Shown here: piece by piece, positions 46,446 to 56,807 of the stretch
How the letters are laid out: each line of letters begins with the position of its first letter
Position numbering within the stretch: the first letter of the stretch is position 1
DNA from: Mariniphaga sp041686935
GTDB lineage: Bacteria; Bacteroidota; Bacteroidia; Bacteroidales; Prolixibacteraceae
DNA length: 64,000 nucleotides
Direction: 5' to 3'
NCBI GenBank assembly: GCA_041686935.1
Contig: JAWLCW010000018.1
Coordinates: forward strand, 1-64,000
Notes under the pieces: model-generated
The model's database searches: none
What the model was told of the DNA's origin: nothing
What the model saw: the letters and a program-made list of their open reading frames with translations, nothing else
Program-made: the position numbers and the translations under genes

Positions 46446-47759
46446 ATGGAAAAGAAACGCGTGAATGTGGTGACGATGGGGTGTTCGAAAAACCTGGTGG
46501 ATTCGGAGGTTTTGCTGAACCAACTGCAAAGAGGAGAGTTTGAGGTGATGCACGATTCAAGCGAAACCGGTTTCGATGCGGTTTTTGTAAATACCTGCGG
46601 TTTTATTCACGACGCCAAGCAGGAATCCATCGACATGATTCTGGATTACGTTGACGCCAAAAAACGGGGCGATATTGGGAAATTGTATGTGATGGGCTGC
46701 CTCTCCGAACGATATCAAAAAGATTTGGAAAAGGAGATCCCCGAAGTGGACCGTTATTTTGGCAAGTTCGATTTGAAAGCCATGGTGGATGAACTCCAGG
46801 TGAATTATTACCCGGAATACATTTACGAAAGGAAAATCACAACTCCTTCGCATTATGCGTATCTGAAAATCGCCGAAGGCTGCAACCGTTCCTGTGCTTT
46901 TTGTGCCATTCCCATGATGACCGGCCGCCACAAATCGCGAACCATCGAAAGTCTGGTGAAGGAAGCCCGGTATCTGGCTAAAAAAGGAGTGAAGGAAATT
47001 TTACTGATTGCCCAGGAATTGTCGTACTACGGAATTGATATTTACGGGAAAAATCAACTGCCAGAGCTTATTGAAAAGATTTCGGAAATTGAAGGAATTG
47101 AGTGGATTCGGTTACATTATTTATATCCCACCAAATTTCCTTACGAGATTTTGCCGGTCATGCGGGAAAATCCGAAGGTGTGCAGATATCTCGACATGCC
47201 GTTGCAACACATTGCCAATCCGGTGCTTAAAAATATGTTGCGCCATGTTACCCGCGAAGAAACCGAAGCGCTCATCAAAAGAATTAAAGTAGAAGTGCCC
47301 GGTGTGATTTTACGTACCACTATGCTGGTGGGCTTTCCGGGAGAAACCGAAACCGATTTTGAAGAACTGAAACAATTCATCATCGATACCAAATTCGAAC
47401 GGCTGGGTGTTTTTACTTATTCTCACGAAGAAAATACCTACGCTGCAAAAAAATTTAAGGACGATGTTCCTGAAGAAGTGAAGCAAGCCCGCGCCGATGA
47501 AATCATGGAAGTTCAGCAGCAAATTTCGGCCGAACTGAACCGCCAGAAAATCGGGCAAACATTCAAAGTAATTATCGACAGGAAAGAGGATGATTATTAC
47601 GTGGGACGCACGGAATTCGATTCACCTGAAGTGGATGGTGAAGTGCTTATTTCTTCAACTTCAGAATTGAAAAAAGGCGAATTTCTCCGCGTTAAAATAA
47701 CAGGCGCCGAAGATTACGATTTGTTCGGAGAAGTGGCTTTAGAAAAATTTCTTAGCTGA
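46446..47759 (+). CDS. rimO: Ribosomal protein S12 methylthiotransferase RimO
   Basis: A 437-residue radical-SAM enzyme that adds a methylthio group to an aspartate of ribosomal protein S12. The N-terminal UPF0004 domain has its cluster cysteines in TMGCSKNLVDSE (Cys13), NTCGF and MGCLSERY. The radical-SAM CxxxCxxC is GCNRSCAFC (Cys146, 150, 153). Downstream are VGFPGETETDF and the C-terminal TRAM domain (about 375-437). GCSKNLVDSE and the length point to RimO rather than MiaB. It is a stand-alone housekeeping gene. Confidence 0.97.
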   Translation: MEKKRVNVVTMGCSKNLVDSEVLLNQLQRGEFEVMHDSSETGFDAVFVNTCGFIHDAKQESIDMILDYVDAKKRGDIGKLYVMGCLSERYQKDLEKEIPEVDRYFGKFDLKAMVDELQVNYYPEYIYERKITTPSHYAYLKIAEGCNRSCAFCAIPMMTGRHKSRTIESLVKEARYLAKKGVKEILLIAQELSYYGIDIYGKNQLPELIEKISEIEGIEWIRLHYLYPTKFPYEILPVMRENPKVCRYLDMPLQHIANPVLKNMLRHVTREETEALIKRIKVEVPGVILRTTMLVGFPGETETDFEELKQFIIDTKFERLGVFTYSHEENTYAAKKFKDDVPEEVKQARADEIMEVQQQISAELNRQKIGQTFKVIIDRKEDDYYVGRTEFDSPEVDGEVLISSTSELKKGEFLRVKITGAEDYDLFGEVALEKFLS

Positions 47760-47814
47760 TTTAAGATATTGCGTCGTCCTTTAGGGCGGTGTTTTTATTA
47801 GAGTGGATAAGTTA

Positions 47815-47866
47815 TAATTTTTGGCAAATTTTGTAATTTTTATTTTCCAAAATTTGCCAAAAATTA
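47815..47866. terminator. Perfect 19-bp inverted repeat between convergent genes
   Basis: TAATTTTTGGCAAATTTTG (47815-47833) is the exact reverse complement of 47848-47866, with a 14-nt AT-rich loop. It lies between rimO and the convergent TPR-protein gene and is likely a bidirectional terminator. A weaker GC-rich hairpin with TTTTT follows rimO at 47774-47796, and a near-direct repeat of that CGTCCTTT...GGTG motif occurs at 47893-47910. Confidence 0.65.
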
Positions 47867-47940
47867 GAGCCTCCTGTTTTGCCAATTCACCGTCCTTTGC
47901 GGTGGTGTAAGGAGAACATGTTGATAATGTTAATTCGGTG

Positions 47941-48573
47941 TCAGAGTTTACTCATTTCGGCTTCATTGATTTCCTTTCCCCAGTTGGGTGAAAGCGGAGT
48001 TGCCGGCTGAAATCGTTCAAATTTTTCTTTTGCCGTTTCAAAAATGGGTTTGGCCGCGGCCGGTCCGCCACCAAACTCAGGAGGCATGTTAAGCGTGGTG
48101 ATAGCCCTCAGAAAATATGGTCGCGGATTGTCGGGATTCAGCCGTGTGGCATCATCCAGGGCCTCATAAATTTTTCCCATGTATTCCGGCCCCCGGCCCA
48201 TGGGGTCAACCATAATTTTCCCGGGATACAAAAACGCCTGCAATGCAAATAGTTCCGATTCTCCGGGTGCGATTTCAAATGCCTTGTCGAGAAATTGTTG
48301 CGCTTTGTCGAGATATTGATCTTTCTGACTGGCACTTTCAATTTCGAAACTTGTAACAACATAAGCATAAGCCGCATAATAAAGCGGCAGCCATTCACCG
48401 GGTTCGGCTGTGCTGATGCGTTCAAACGTGTTGGCCAGAGGGATGTATTCATCCGGCATGGCCGATTTGTTCAGCGTTTCAATGGCTTTTTGCATCGCCT
48501 GCTGATACTGGCTTTCCTGACCTTGTGCCAGAAATAAAAGAAAGGTTAAAAAAATTGTAATTGTTGTTTTCAT
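47941..48573 (-). CDS. Exported TPR-like protein
   Basis: A 210-residue protein with signal peptide MKTTITIFLTFLLFLAQG/Q. The mature part is helical with TPR-like units, including YLDKAQQFLDKAFEIAPGES and YEALDDATRLNPDNPRPYFL. It lies 18 bp after the TonB-dependent receptor gene on the same strand, so it is probably its operon partner and acts in the periplasm. The specific function is unknown. Confidence 0.8.
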   Translation of the reverse strand: MKTTITIFLTFLLFLAQGQESQYQQAMQKAIETLNKSAMPDEYIPLANTFERISTAEPGEWLPLYYAAYAYVVTSFEIESASQKDQYLDKAQQFLDKAFEIAPGESELFALQAFLYPGKIMVDPMGRGPEYMGKIYEALDDATRLNPDNPRPYFLRAITTLNMPPEFGGGPAAAKPIFETAKEKFERFQPATPLSPNWGKEINEAEMSKL

Positions 48574-48591
48574 GATGTTGAAATTTTTGAT

Positions 48592-50718
48592 TTATAACTG
48601 AAATGAAATTAAAAATATAGCCATTCGTTTTTGTGCCGGGATTACAGGTTGGGCCTGGAAAATTCCGTTCTGACCGGGAGTTGTGCTGTAGTTGTATCCA
48701 AAAACATTATTGAATCCCAACACATTATTCAATACCAAATGAGCAACCGCCTGGGTGTTGAACAGGTAAAAAACGCGGGTGAGACCGAGGCTCAAATCGT
48801 TGTAGGTTTTGGTGCGGTCGGCCATAAATTCCGGGTTGTTGGGATTGAAATAAGGCCGTCCGCTGGCAAAGGAATAAGATGCTGAAACGAACGAATTAAG
48901 AGGCAGCAAAAAACGCTTGTAAACCACCGAAAAATTATGCTCCGAAACGTAATGCGGAGTGGCCATTTTTGGGAAATCGCGGTAATCCCGTTTCGAATCG
49001 ATCCAGGAGTAGGAAATCCAGTAATCGCTTTTTCCAAATTCCTTTTGGTTCCGCCAGAATACATCTATTCCCCTGGAATACCCGCTGCCCGTATTGCTGT
49101 AGTTTCCGGGTTCCATTGAAAATTCATCCTCGAATTTTACCAGGTTGGAGTAATTTTTATAATAAGCCTCAACTCTCAGAGTTCGTGTATCTTTTCTGAA
49201 CTGCCAGGTTAAAATCGAGTGGGACGACTTTTCCGGCGATAATTCCGTGTAAAACTTCAAATAGTCATCTGCCGGATTTTGGAAAAACATGCCGTAAGCA
49301 GCCGAAAGCTGGCTGTATTTTCCGGTTTTTACGGCAGCCGACAGTCGCGGAACGGCGCTGGTTTTTTTGATGAGTGAATGGTGTTCGGCACGTACTCCGG
49401 CTTTCAGGGCAAGATGCTGTGTAGCTTTCAGCTCCGATTCGGCAAATGCTGCAACCTGGCGGTTTGAAAATGGAAGCTGAAAATGGTCATCCATTATAAT
49501 ATCCTGGTTGTAATCGTAAAACATATATTCAGCGCCCATCTTAGTGGTCAGGTTTTTTACCGAAGTATTGGTTACAGTAAATTTCAATTGCCCGCTTTTT
49601 CTTGTTGTAAGCAATTCATCATTTCCCGGTTTGATGTTTTCCCAATCGGAGTTCAGGGCCACACCGGTTTGAAGCATCCAGTCATCGTTTAGCATTTCAT
49701 TGAAAGTCGTATTTAGGTAAACATTTTTATTGTTGAGGCTGATTTCCTGGAAAGCCGACTGTTGAAAGTTGTTGTGCAGCAAAGTGCTTGCATCGTAACT
49801 GAAACTACCGAAGGTTTTAATCATGCCGGTTTCGCTGGTTTTGTGCCTGAACATGAGGGTGGAACCCACAATTACCGGGTCGTTCACCCACTCGATGTTT
49901 TGTTTGATGATACGGTTGCTGAGGCCGGTGTGTAAATATTCACCGGTAAGTGCCAGTGAAGTGTTTTTCCATCGTTTGGCATGGGAGCCCTGCACGCCAA
50001 CTGTCATCAGGGAAATGCTCGATTTGTCTTCCGGTTCCAGCGCAACCGTGTTTAAAGCCACTATCGACGAAAGTGCCTGACCGAACTCAGCCGAGTAACC
50101 GCCGGTGCTAAACACCGAACCGTTAAAAAGCAGGGGCGAAAACCGTCCCCGGGTGGGTAAATCGGGCATTTTTGAAAAGTAGGGCGTGTTAATCAGCATC
50201 CCGTCCATAAAGGTTTTGGTTTCATAACTTTCGCCGCCGCGCACAAACAAACGGCCTTCTTCGCCTACTTTATGCGAACCCGGCAACGTGCCAAAAGCGC
50301 CGAAAATGTCTCCGTTTGCACTCGCCGTCAGTGCAATGTCGAGCGGTTTCAAAATAACCGACTTCTTTTTGTCGCTGGCTTCAAATGTTCCCGCATTGAT
50401 GGTCACCTCGTTCAGTTCATTGATTTCTTCCACCAATACGATTTTCAGGTTTGAAATGTTTGAAGAAAGATTCAGTTGAATGGCTTGTGTTTCAAATCCA
50501 ATGCAACTGGCAATCAAGGTTTGTTCGCCTGCGTTTTCGGTTCTGAATTCAAACCGCCCCAGACTATCCGAAGTGGTTCCATCGTAAGTTCCCTGCAAAA
50601 ACAGATTCACCCCCGAAACCGGTTTTTCGGGTTTGGTGACCACAGTTCCTGAAATTTTTATTTGTGCCTGTGCAAACAGGAATAAAATCTGGAACAGAAT
50701 TAAAAATACTGGTTTCAT
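48592..50718 (-). CDS. TonB-dependent receptor (non-SusC)
   Basis: A receptor of 708 residues when started at ATG 50716-50718 (MKPVFLILFQILFLFAQA/Q); the longer frame adds 13 lysine-rich residues before the signal. A carboxypeptidase-like domain (about 20-105, KISGTVVTKPEKPVSGVNLF) precedes a plug with GTLPGSHKVGEEGRLFVRGG and TKTFMDGMLINTPYFS, and the barrel ends MAIFLISFQL. No SusD partner is present. The size and plug suggest import of a small ligand such as a metal complex, vitamin or peptide; the ligand is unknown. Co-transcribed with the TPR gene. Confidence 0.9.
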   Translation of the reverse strand: MKPVFLILFQILFLFAQAQIKISGTVVTKPEKPVSGVNLFLQGTYDGTTSDSLGRFEFRTENAGEQTLIASCIGFETQAIQLNLSSNISNLKIVLVEEINELNEVTINAGTFEASDKKKSVILKPLDIALTASANGDIFGAFGTLPGSHKVGEEGRLFVRGGESYETKTFMDGMLINTPYFSKMPDLPTRGRFSPLLFNGSVFSTGGYSAEFGQALSSIVALNTVALEPEDKSSISLMTVGVQGSHAKRWKNTSLALTGEYLHTGLSNRIIKQNIEWVNDPVIVGSTLMFRHKTSETGMIKTFGSFSYDASTLLHNNFQQSAFQEISLNNKNVYLNTTFNEMLNDDWMLQTGVALNSDWENIKPGNDELLTTRKSGQLKFTVTNTSVKNLTTKMGAEYMFYDYNQDIIMDDHFQLPFSNRQVAAFAESELKATQHLALKAGVRAEHHSLIKKTSAVPRLSAAVKTGKYSQLSAAYGMFFQNPADDYLKFYTELSPEKSSHSILTWQFRKDTRTLRVEAYYKNYSNLVKFEDEFSMEPGNYSNTGSGYSRGIDVFWRNQKEFGKSDYWISYSWIDSKRDYRDFPKMATPHYVSEHNFSVVYKRFLLPLNSFVSASYSFASGRPYFNPNNPEFMADRTKTYNDLSLGLTRVFYLFNTQAVAHLVLNNVLGFNNVFGYNYSTTPGQNGIFQAQPVIPAQKRMAIFLISFQL

Positions 50719-50898
50719 GATTTCAAGTTTTTTGTTTTTTTTGTTTTCATGAACCAAATATCAGGGAGATTTTACACCGGGGGAAATAAAAGAATACGGG
50801 CAGTTCACATTAGAGTACGAATGGGAATTTTTGGGCTACAAATCGGAATGAGTGTTGTTTAGTGTGATTATTAATCAGAAAGGAGATGATTTGAACAG

Positions 50899-50933
50899 AT
50901 AAAAAGGAAGGCTGTGAACAGGCCTTCCTTATC
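50899..50933 (-). terminator. Rho-independent terminator of the 1909-residue gene
   Basis: On the minus strand GATAAGGAAGGC pairs with GCCTTCCTT around a short loop, and TTTTTATC follows. The core stem is AAGGAAGGC (50904-50912) with GCCTTCCTT (50922-50930). It is 54 bp after the stop of the large secreted protein gene. Confidence 0.88.
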
Positions 50934-50986
50934 AAAATGAATGATGATATGTGGTTTATTCGTTATAATCTTCTGCCTTGATTTAT

Positions 50987-53900
50987 TTATTTCGATAAAA
51001 CCACTTTTTTATGAATTACTGAATCATCAACTTTTGTCCTCAAATGATAAATACCGGGCGAAACCTGACTGTTATTTTCATTTCTTCCGTTCCAGTTTAA
51101 TTTGTGCAAACCACCCGGCATTATTTGTTTTTTTGTAATAATCTTCACTTTTTGTCCCAACTGGTTAAAAACTTCTACCTGAACTTCAGAATCTTTCGCG
51201 AGTTTAATTTCAATGTTCATTTCTTCTCTAAACGGATTTGGGTAGCAATTGATTTCAGTAAAGCCTGAACCAGGAATTCCCTCTGTTCCGGTTGTTAAAT
51301 TCAATTGCGCAAAAAGTGAACTTCCTTTTATAAATGTTATGCCGTGGCCGTTTAATGGTTCAATATTCACAGGATGTTCTACTCCGTTTCTGAATAATTT
51401 CATTTGAATGGTATTTCCAACTGTAAAGCCATTTTTTTCTTCAATACCGTCGTTTGCCGAAACGGCAATACTTACTGATGATGATTGATTGCTGACTTTA
51501 GCTGAACCAACACAAACATTTCCGTCAAAAACCCCAATTTCATCTTCCGGTTTAATTCCCGATTCTGTCAGGTTAACAAGGTGAATATTCATGTGGTCAG
51601 TTCCGTTACCTTTGTAAGCCGGGATAAAATGAGTCGAAGTTAAAATTTCAGGTTTTATTACTTCCGATTTGGTACCGCTTTCATTAACCGTTAAAATACA
51701 GTCGCTGGTTACTCTCACAGAGTACCCTTCACCTGGCTTAAAGTTATAAATTCCATTTCTCCAACCTCCAAAAACTCCCCAGTTTTCGATGGTATTTCCT
51801 GCTTCATCCATTACTTTGGATAAATTTCCTGCATCAATTATCGACTGGAAAACTTTTATTCCATCCTGCTCGTTTTGCGATGGCCATGAAATAATATTCC
51901 ATCCAGTATTGAGTGGGATGACTAACGGTAATGGTGTAGGTGTTCCTGTTACCTCGATTGTTGCAGGTGAGGTTACTTTTATTTTGTACCCTTCGGTGTT
52001 TCGCAGTTTGCCAATGGTGTTTTTCCATCCACCGAAAATGCCCCAGTCATCGATTGTAGCACCTGATTCGTCCATTACCTTTATAAGTTTATTTGTATAA
52101 ATAAGTGGTTGCAAAATTTCTAACATATTCTCATTTTCAGGCATAAACCTGAACGACATGATATTCCAGCCAGTGTTTAGCTCAATACGTTGTTTTTCAA
52201 TGGCTAACGCTTCCAGCGACACAAAAGATGTAAAACCGGGTTTAAACGGAGAACATGAAGCTGGCATTAGTGCTTCATTAACGCATTGAATATTCTGAAC
52301 ATCCAATTCGGTTGAAGTACTGAAATCCCAAAATTTATATGAAACTTCATTATTTGTCGTATATCCATTACCAGAACCATCATCCTGCGATACAATTATA
52401 CCAAGAGGTGTTGTCGGGGTTAAAACCTCTGACAATACCCCCACTCCAACACAGAGATTGCCGTCATAAACTGCGATTTCATCCCCGGTCCCGAGGTTAA
52501 TTCCATCAATTTTTGCTGAAAATATGTTGATGTTCATGTGATTGACACCGTTGCCTGTCCAAACCGGAGCGAAATGATTCTCAACAAAATATGCAGTTGC
52601 CGTGGTTGACGCATTCATAACAATGGTAATCGTTGGATCGGTATAAACCGCGGAGCCAACCACCCATTTCTCAAATTTATAACCGGCTGCAGGTTTAGCG
52701 TTTAGCAATACCGGTGTGACATTTTTATATGTTGTAACCCCGGTAGAAGGTATAGTAGTTCCCTCACCAACCTGCGCTACTGTCAGATCATAATTTTTAT
52801 AGAATACGGCATTGAGTAAAACGTGCGTGGCAATCTGATCGTCACATTGCGATTTTAGTATGAATTTCAGCCCATTGTAATTGTATATATCTTTAGGTCC
52901 TTTTTCAACCGTAATTGTTGCATTTACCGATTTCCCGGCAGGTATTGGGTACTTAAATTCATCATCGCCAACAGTGGTGCCACTTATGGTTAATTTGGCG
53001 CCATCTGGATTACTGGCGTGATCAAAAATCAGGTCGTAGGTCATTGTTTCGTCACTTTGGCTGGTATTGCCCAATTGAAGGACAAAAACGGCTTTTTCAT
53101 GTTCTTCCACCTCCTGAGTATCATTATCGACTGTTAACTGAACACCTTCTCTCGGTTGTGTTCCCTTCTCCCAGGGGCAACTTGAGCTTCCCGATACTAT
53201 TCTAAATGCAGGTGTTTGATATTTGGCGTCTTCAACAATGTCAATAGTAAATGAGTCGCCTGCATCATCATCATCCAGAAAATAACCAACTGTTCTGGAT
53301 GTGGAAATAGTTGAGTCCCGGACAATTCCAGTTGTAGATGTTGTAATTTTTGTCTTATTTAATGACCATCCTAAACCCGCCGCTATATATTGAAAATGAT
53401 TTACAATTGCTGTGTCCAGAATGATGGCAGTTTCAAAAGAAAAACTTTCCGTTTTATCAATTGTAATCGACTCTTCAACCCCCCCCGTATTGCCATCAAA
53501 ACTTTTATTATCTAAATATTTTGCTTCTTTTATATTCTTGTGATTTTCTTCAACAATTTTTTTCCATGCATCCGCTTGCTCTCGCATATACGCTCCCCGT
53601 ACATTGTCTCCGTTACTATAAAAATCATTGGAAAGTTTTTCTAATCTAGGAATTTCATTATCTACAATAAATGACTCAGAATACACAAACGTGGTGTTAA
53701 AACCTAGCGGAGACATTGCCAGATCTGTGTATAATTCTATACTGTCTTTGAGAGAATTATACCTCAACCCATCGCAATAACCATAAATCATATTAAGCGC
53801 TGCTCCTATATACACATCCCCGTCATTTCCAGTTACATTTTCATTCCCTGACGTCGCAAAATATTTATTCAAAGTCGTAGTAATAACTGAAGTAGTATCA

Positions 53901-56716
53901 GTTGAGCTCAAATAGCCGTCACTTTTTGTTTTGGTATTTTCCCATCCACCACTAATCTCCCAACATAAGGACACACCAGCATAAACTGGTGGAGAACTTA
54001 TTGAGACTGTTGGCATTACATGCCAAGTTCTATCCGTTGTAGAAGTACTATCGTTTAAAAAGCTGACAGATAATGAGGTTGATTTACTTTGGCTACTTGC
54101 CAACCAGCTGAAACTGCCATCACCCGGAGGATCGTGCAAAATATCAAATGGTATCTCCGGAGTAACGGTAATAAAGGTCTCTTCCCTTGGCTTAAGCCCC
54201 AAAACGATTACATCATAATGAACAGTATATGTTTGATCACCGCAATAAAGAGTTGCGTTAAAATATTTTTTATACGGGGAAATAATATTGGGGGCTCCAG
54301 GCATCAGGTAATATTCCATTGCCTGACCTTTTTCGTAAAACAATGTATCGGTAGTTATAACGCCCACACTATCAGACGATATATTTTCTTTAATAATTAC
54401 ATACCCATCAGTTTCGGTTGCCGGACAAATAATATTATCAAACTCCTCAATTGCCCTTATTTCAATCTTATATATGTTATCTTGAACCAAAAGAGGAACT
54501 TCGCTAAAATCGGAATTTACATTTATACCCGTTTTTACCTCATCGATCCCTTTTATCTCAAGCTTTGGCGGCAGCCGGTATTCCAAATTAAAGGTCAATG
54601 TATCGCCATGAAATAAATAGTTATCTTTATTGGTCATGTCGATTGTTGTATCATTTCCAAAATAAGTTAAAACCTTCGATTGAAGATCCGTGTCAACATC
54701 GGGAGTGAAATCAACTAAACGCATCTTATATTTCCTGGCTGGCAAAACCATCGAGAAATAACCATTTTCATTTGTCGTTAACGATTCTAAAATACAATTA
54801 CCGTCATCAACCGGACTAAAAATCTCGAATTTAGCTACTCCGATATAAGTATTACAACTTGCCGTAAAATAACCATCAAGCGTGTATTTTGTGATATCGT
54901 CAAAATTAATATCCGAAACATTACCTGTAACTTGTTCTGTTCTTTTATCAGGTGTAAATTCGTGTTCGCCAAGTTTTGGTATAATGGTCCAACTACCTCC
55001 ATACGGTATTGAAATCGTATATTCACCATCTTTATCTGTTTTTACTCCGGTATCGATAACCCCATCCTTATCCTCAAAAAATAAACTCACTCCATCCATC
55101 GGGCACGTCCCTTGTGTTATTTTACCTGATGCTGTATATGATGAACTATCGGTAAAGTTTATATCTGTTTTTCTGTATTCTGCAGTATTGAGAGAAACTG
55201 TTAAAGTATCAGGCTCTTTGAATACACGTTGAGGATTGGATGGAGCAGGGTAAACGATAAATTCAGCTCCTGTATAATAATATATGTTTTTGATTGTAAA
55301 TTCTCCCTTTGTATTGGTTGCACCGCTATATGTTGTGGTTGCGTCTGTTGGCAAAGGGTCACCAACGAGTTTGGCCTCAATTATAACATTTGGAACCGCC
55401 AGCCCACCACTATTTTTAACCGTTCCTGTAATACTCCCGTTTGCTTGTCTTTTTCCGTGTGCTTCGCGTTCAGTAAAATATTCCAAAGTACCATCAGTGC
55501 GAGTTTTATATGGTTGAACTGAATAATAGTAATTATAACCGGCAATGGGCTTCCCATCTCCACCAACAATATCATTGTAAATTGTAAGTTCCTCTGTTGT
55601 TATTTCATTATCAACTGTTTTATCGGCTGTTTTACGCCTGACTTTATACTTAGTTGCTCCTGTGTAAGAATTTATACCAAGACTTTGAGCACCATTCCAC
55701 GTAATTTTTACCCCACCAGGCTGTGATTCCGTTTGTACATTCAGATTAAAAGCTTTACCTTCATCCGAAACCTTTATCGATTCCCAATTAGCACCATAAC
55801 CATCAATAGTCGAAACAGAATAGATATAGGGTTTTCCTGGTTCTACCTTATTATCGGTCCAAGTATCTGCCGAACTTTCCAAAGTTGCTTTTAGCTCAGA
55901 ATCTCTGTAAACGCGATATTTATAATACGGCACATCGGTAGTACTTTTATTCCATGTTACGACTATTTTATTATCATATTTGTTATCAGACGCCTGTAAA
56001 TTTGAAACAGGCCTAAATGCAGTCGTTGAACCTTCATTTGAAGCTGGAGCTTCAACTCTGTAGCCATTCACCCATCCATATACCTTAAAGGAAAACTTCT
56101 TGTTGGGGCCACAATAGTATAAACAATTAGTCCAACCTGCTCTCTTCTCCATGCCGTTTAAAAGTACTCTATTATTGTCAGCAAACACTTCATATTCCTG
56201 ATTATCGAATTTCTCGTCAATTTCCCAGGTTATTTTTACGTAATAATCAGATATTGCATCAGTCGCCTGAACGTTTGAAACGGGCTGATATGTTTTAAGC
56301 GGAATATATGCTGTTTGGGTACTATGATATTTAAATACACCTGTAAAAACTTTATAATAGTGGTAACATATCACATTTATCATAACTGTTGAGTTAGGTG
56401 CTAAATGTTTACAGTCGTATGTTAGTGATACATCAAACGTTTCAGCACCCCAATACAGATTTATAGTTTCCTCTGAAACCAATGTACCATTAATGTACCA
56501 ATATACAATTGAATAATCCAATGTGCCAGTACAAGTATTACGTCCTCTATATGTGGCTGAAATCGAGTTTACAGTTGAAGATACGTTATAAATGGTATTA
56601 TCTGCTTGTGCATACACATTAGTTGTTGAAAAGAAGAAAAATGCTAAACATATTGAAACATAGAATGTATTACTTAATAAACTTCGTACAATTCTAAATG
56701 CAACTGATTTTTTCAT
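50987..56716 (-). CDS. Giant T9SS-secreted multidomain protein
   Basis: A 1909-residue exported protein; the signal ends near residue 36 (VYAQA). Fibronectin type III-like segments fill about 140-420 (YYVKITWEIDEKF, NKIVVTWNKSTTD), then carboxypeptidase-like Ig units (about 430-720, ITGTVKNSGGLAVPNVIIEA). A large unrecognised central region (about 730-1300) follows, then an InlB-type B-repeat (AKPAAGYKFEKWVVG) near 1375. Two repeats each of a GNG..HMNI..DEI-V-DGN-CVG unit and a NTGWNI-S...GGW unit follow. It ends in a type A T9SS sorting domain (last ~85 residues, INCYPNPFREEMN). Likely surface-attached, in adhesion or binding; no catalytic motif was seen. A membrane LuxR-type regulator gene is 91 bp upstream on the same strand. 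Confidence 0.85.
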   Translation of the reverse strand: MKKSVAFRIVRSLLSNTFYVSICLAFFFFSTTNVYAQADNTIYNVSSTVNSISATYRGRNTCTGTLDYSIVYWYINGTLVSEETINLYWGAETFDVSLTYDCKHLAPNSTVMINVICYHYYKVFTGVFKYHSTQTAYIPLKTYQPVSNVQATDAISDYYVKITWEIDEKFDNQEYEVFADNNRVLLNGMEKRAGWTNCLYYCGPNKKFSFKVYGWVNGYRVEAPASNEGSTTAFRPVSNLQASDNKYDNKIVVTWNKSTTDVPYYKYRVYRDSELKATLESSADTWTDNKVEPGKPYIYSVSTIDGYGANWESIKVSDEGKAFNLNVQTESQPGGVKITWNGAQSLGINSYTGATKYKVRRKTADKTVDNEITTEELTIYNDIVGGDGKPIAGYNYYYSVQPYKTRTDGTLEYFTEREAHGKRQANGSITGTVKNSGGLAVPNVIIEAKLVGDPLPTDATTTYSGATNTKGEFTIKNIYYYTGAEFIVYPAPSNPQRVFKEPDTLTVSLNTAEYRKTDINFTDSSSYTASGKITQGTCPMDGVSLFFEDKDGVIDTGVKTDKDGEYTISIPYGGSWTIIPKLGEHEFTPDKRTEQVTGNVSDINFDDITKYTLDGYFTASCNTYIGVAKFEIFSPVDDGNCILESLTTNENGYFSMVLPARKYKMRLVDFTPDVDTDLQSKVLTYFGNDTTIDMTNKDNYLFHGDTLTFNLEYRLPPKLEIKGIDEVKTGINVNSDFSEVPLLVQDNIYKIEIRAIEEFDNIICPATETDGYVIIKENISSDSVGVITTDTLFYEKGQAMEYYLMPGAPNIISPYKKYFNATLYCGDQTYTVHYDVIVLGLKPREETFITVTPEIPFDILHDPPGDGSFSWLASSQSKSTSLSVSFLNDSTSTTDRTWHVMPTVSISSPPVYAGVSLCWEISGGWENTKTKSDGYLSSTDTTSVITTTLNKYFATSGNENVTGNDGDVYIGAALNMIYGYCDGLRYNSLKDSIELYTDLAMSPLGFNTTFVYSESFIVDNEIPRLEKLSNDFYSNGDNVRGAYMREQADAWKKIVEENHKNIKEAKYLDNKSFDGNTGGVEESITIDKTESFSFETAIILDTAIVNHFQYIAAGLGWSLNKTKITTSTTGIVRDSTISTSRTVGYFLDDDDAGDSFTIDIVEDAKYQTPAFRIVSGSSSCPWEKGTQPREGVQLTVDNDTQEVEEHEKAVFVLQLGNTSQSDETMTYDLIFDHASNPDGAKLTISGTTVGDDEFKYPIPAGKSVNATITVEKGPKDIYNYNGLKFILKSQCDDQIATHVLLNAVFYKNYDLTVAQVGEGTTIPSTGVTTYKNVTPVLLNAKPAAGYKFEKWVVGSAVYTDPTITIVMNASTTATAYFVENHFAPVWTGNGVNHMNINIFSAKIDGINLGTGDEIAVYDGNLCVGVGVLSEVLTPTTPLGIIVSQDDGSGNGYTTNNEVSYKFWDFSTSTELDVQNIQCVNEALMPASCSPFKPGFTSFVSLEALAIEKQRIELNTGWNIMSFRFMPENENMLEILQPLIYTNKLIKVMDESGATIDDWGIFGGWKNTIGKLRNTEGYKIKVTSPATIEVTGTPTPLPLVIPLNTGWNIISWPSQNEQDGIKVFQSIIDAGNLSKVMDEAGNTIENWGVFGGWRNGIYNFKPGEGYSVRVTSDCILTVNESGTKSEVIKPEILTSTHFIPAYKGNGTDHMNIHLVNLTESGIKPEDEIGVFDGNVCVGSAKVSNQSSSVSIAVSANDGIEEKNGFTVGNTIQMKLFRNGVEHPVNIEPLNGHGITFIKGSSLFAQLNLTTGTEGIPGSGFTEINCYPNPFREEMNIEIKLAKDSEVQVEVFNQLGQKVKIITKKQIMPGGLHKLNWNGRNENNSQVSPGIYHLRTKVDDSVIHKKVVLSK

Positions 56717-56807
56717 AATGATATGGGTTAATTGTTTAGGTTAAAATTATTCCAAATCAACCAATCACCCTAAAAAAATACCTTAGAAAAACCTTAACAA
56801 AAAATAA

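Noticed and set aside
54089..54616. 175-residue plus-strand frame inside the giant T9SS gene
   Set aside because: It is antisense to a continuous 1909-residue reading frame and shows no motif.
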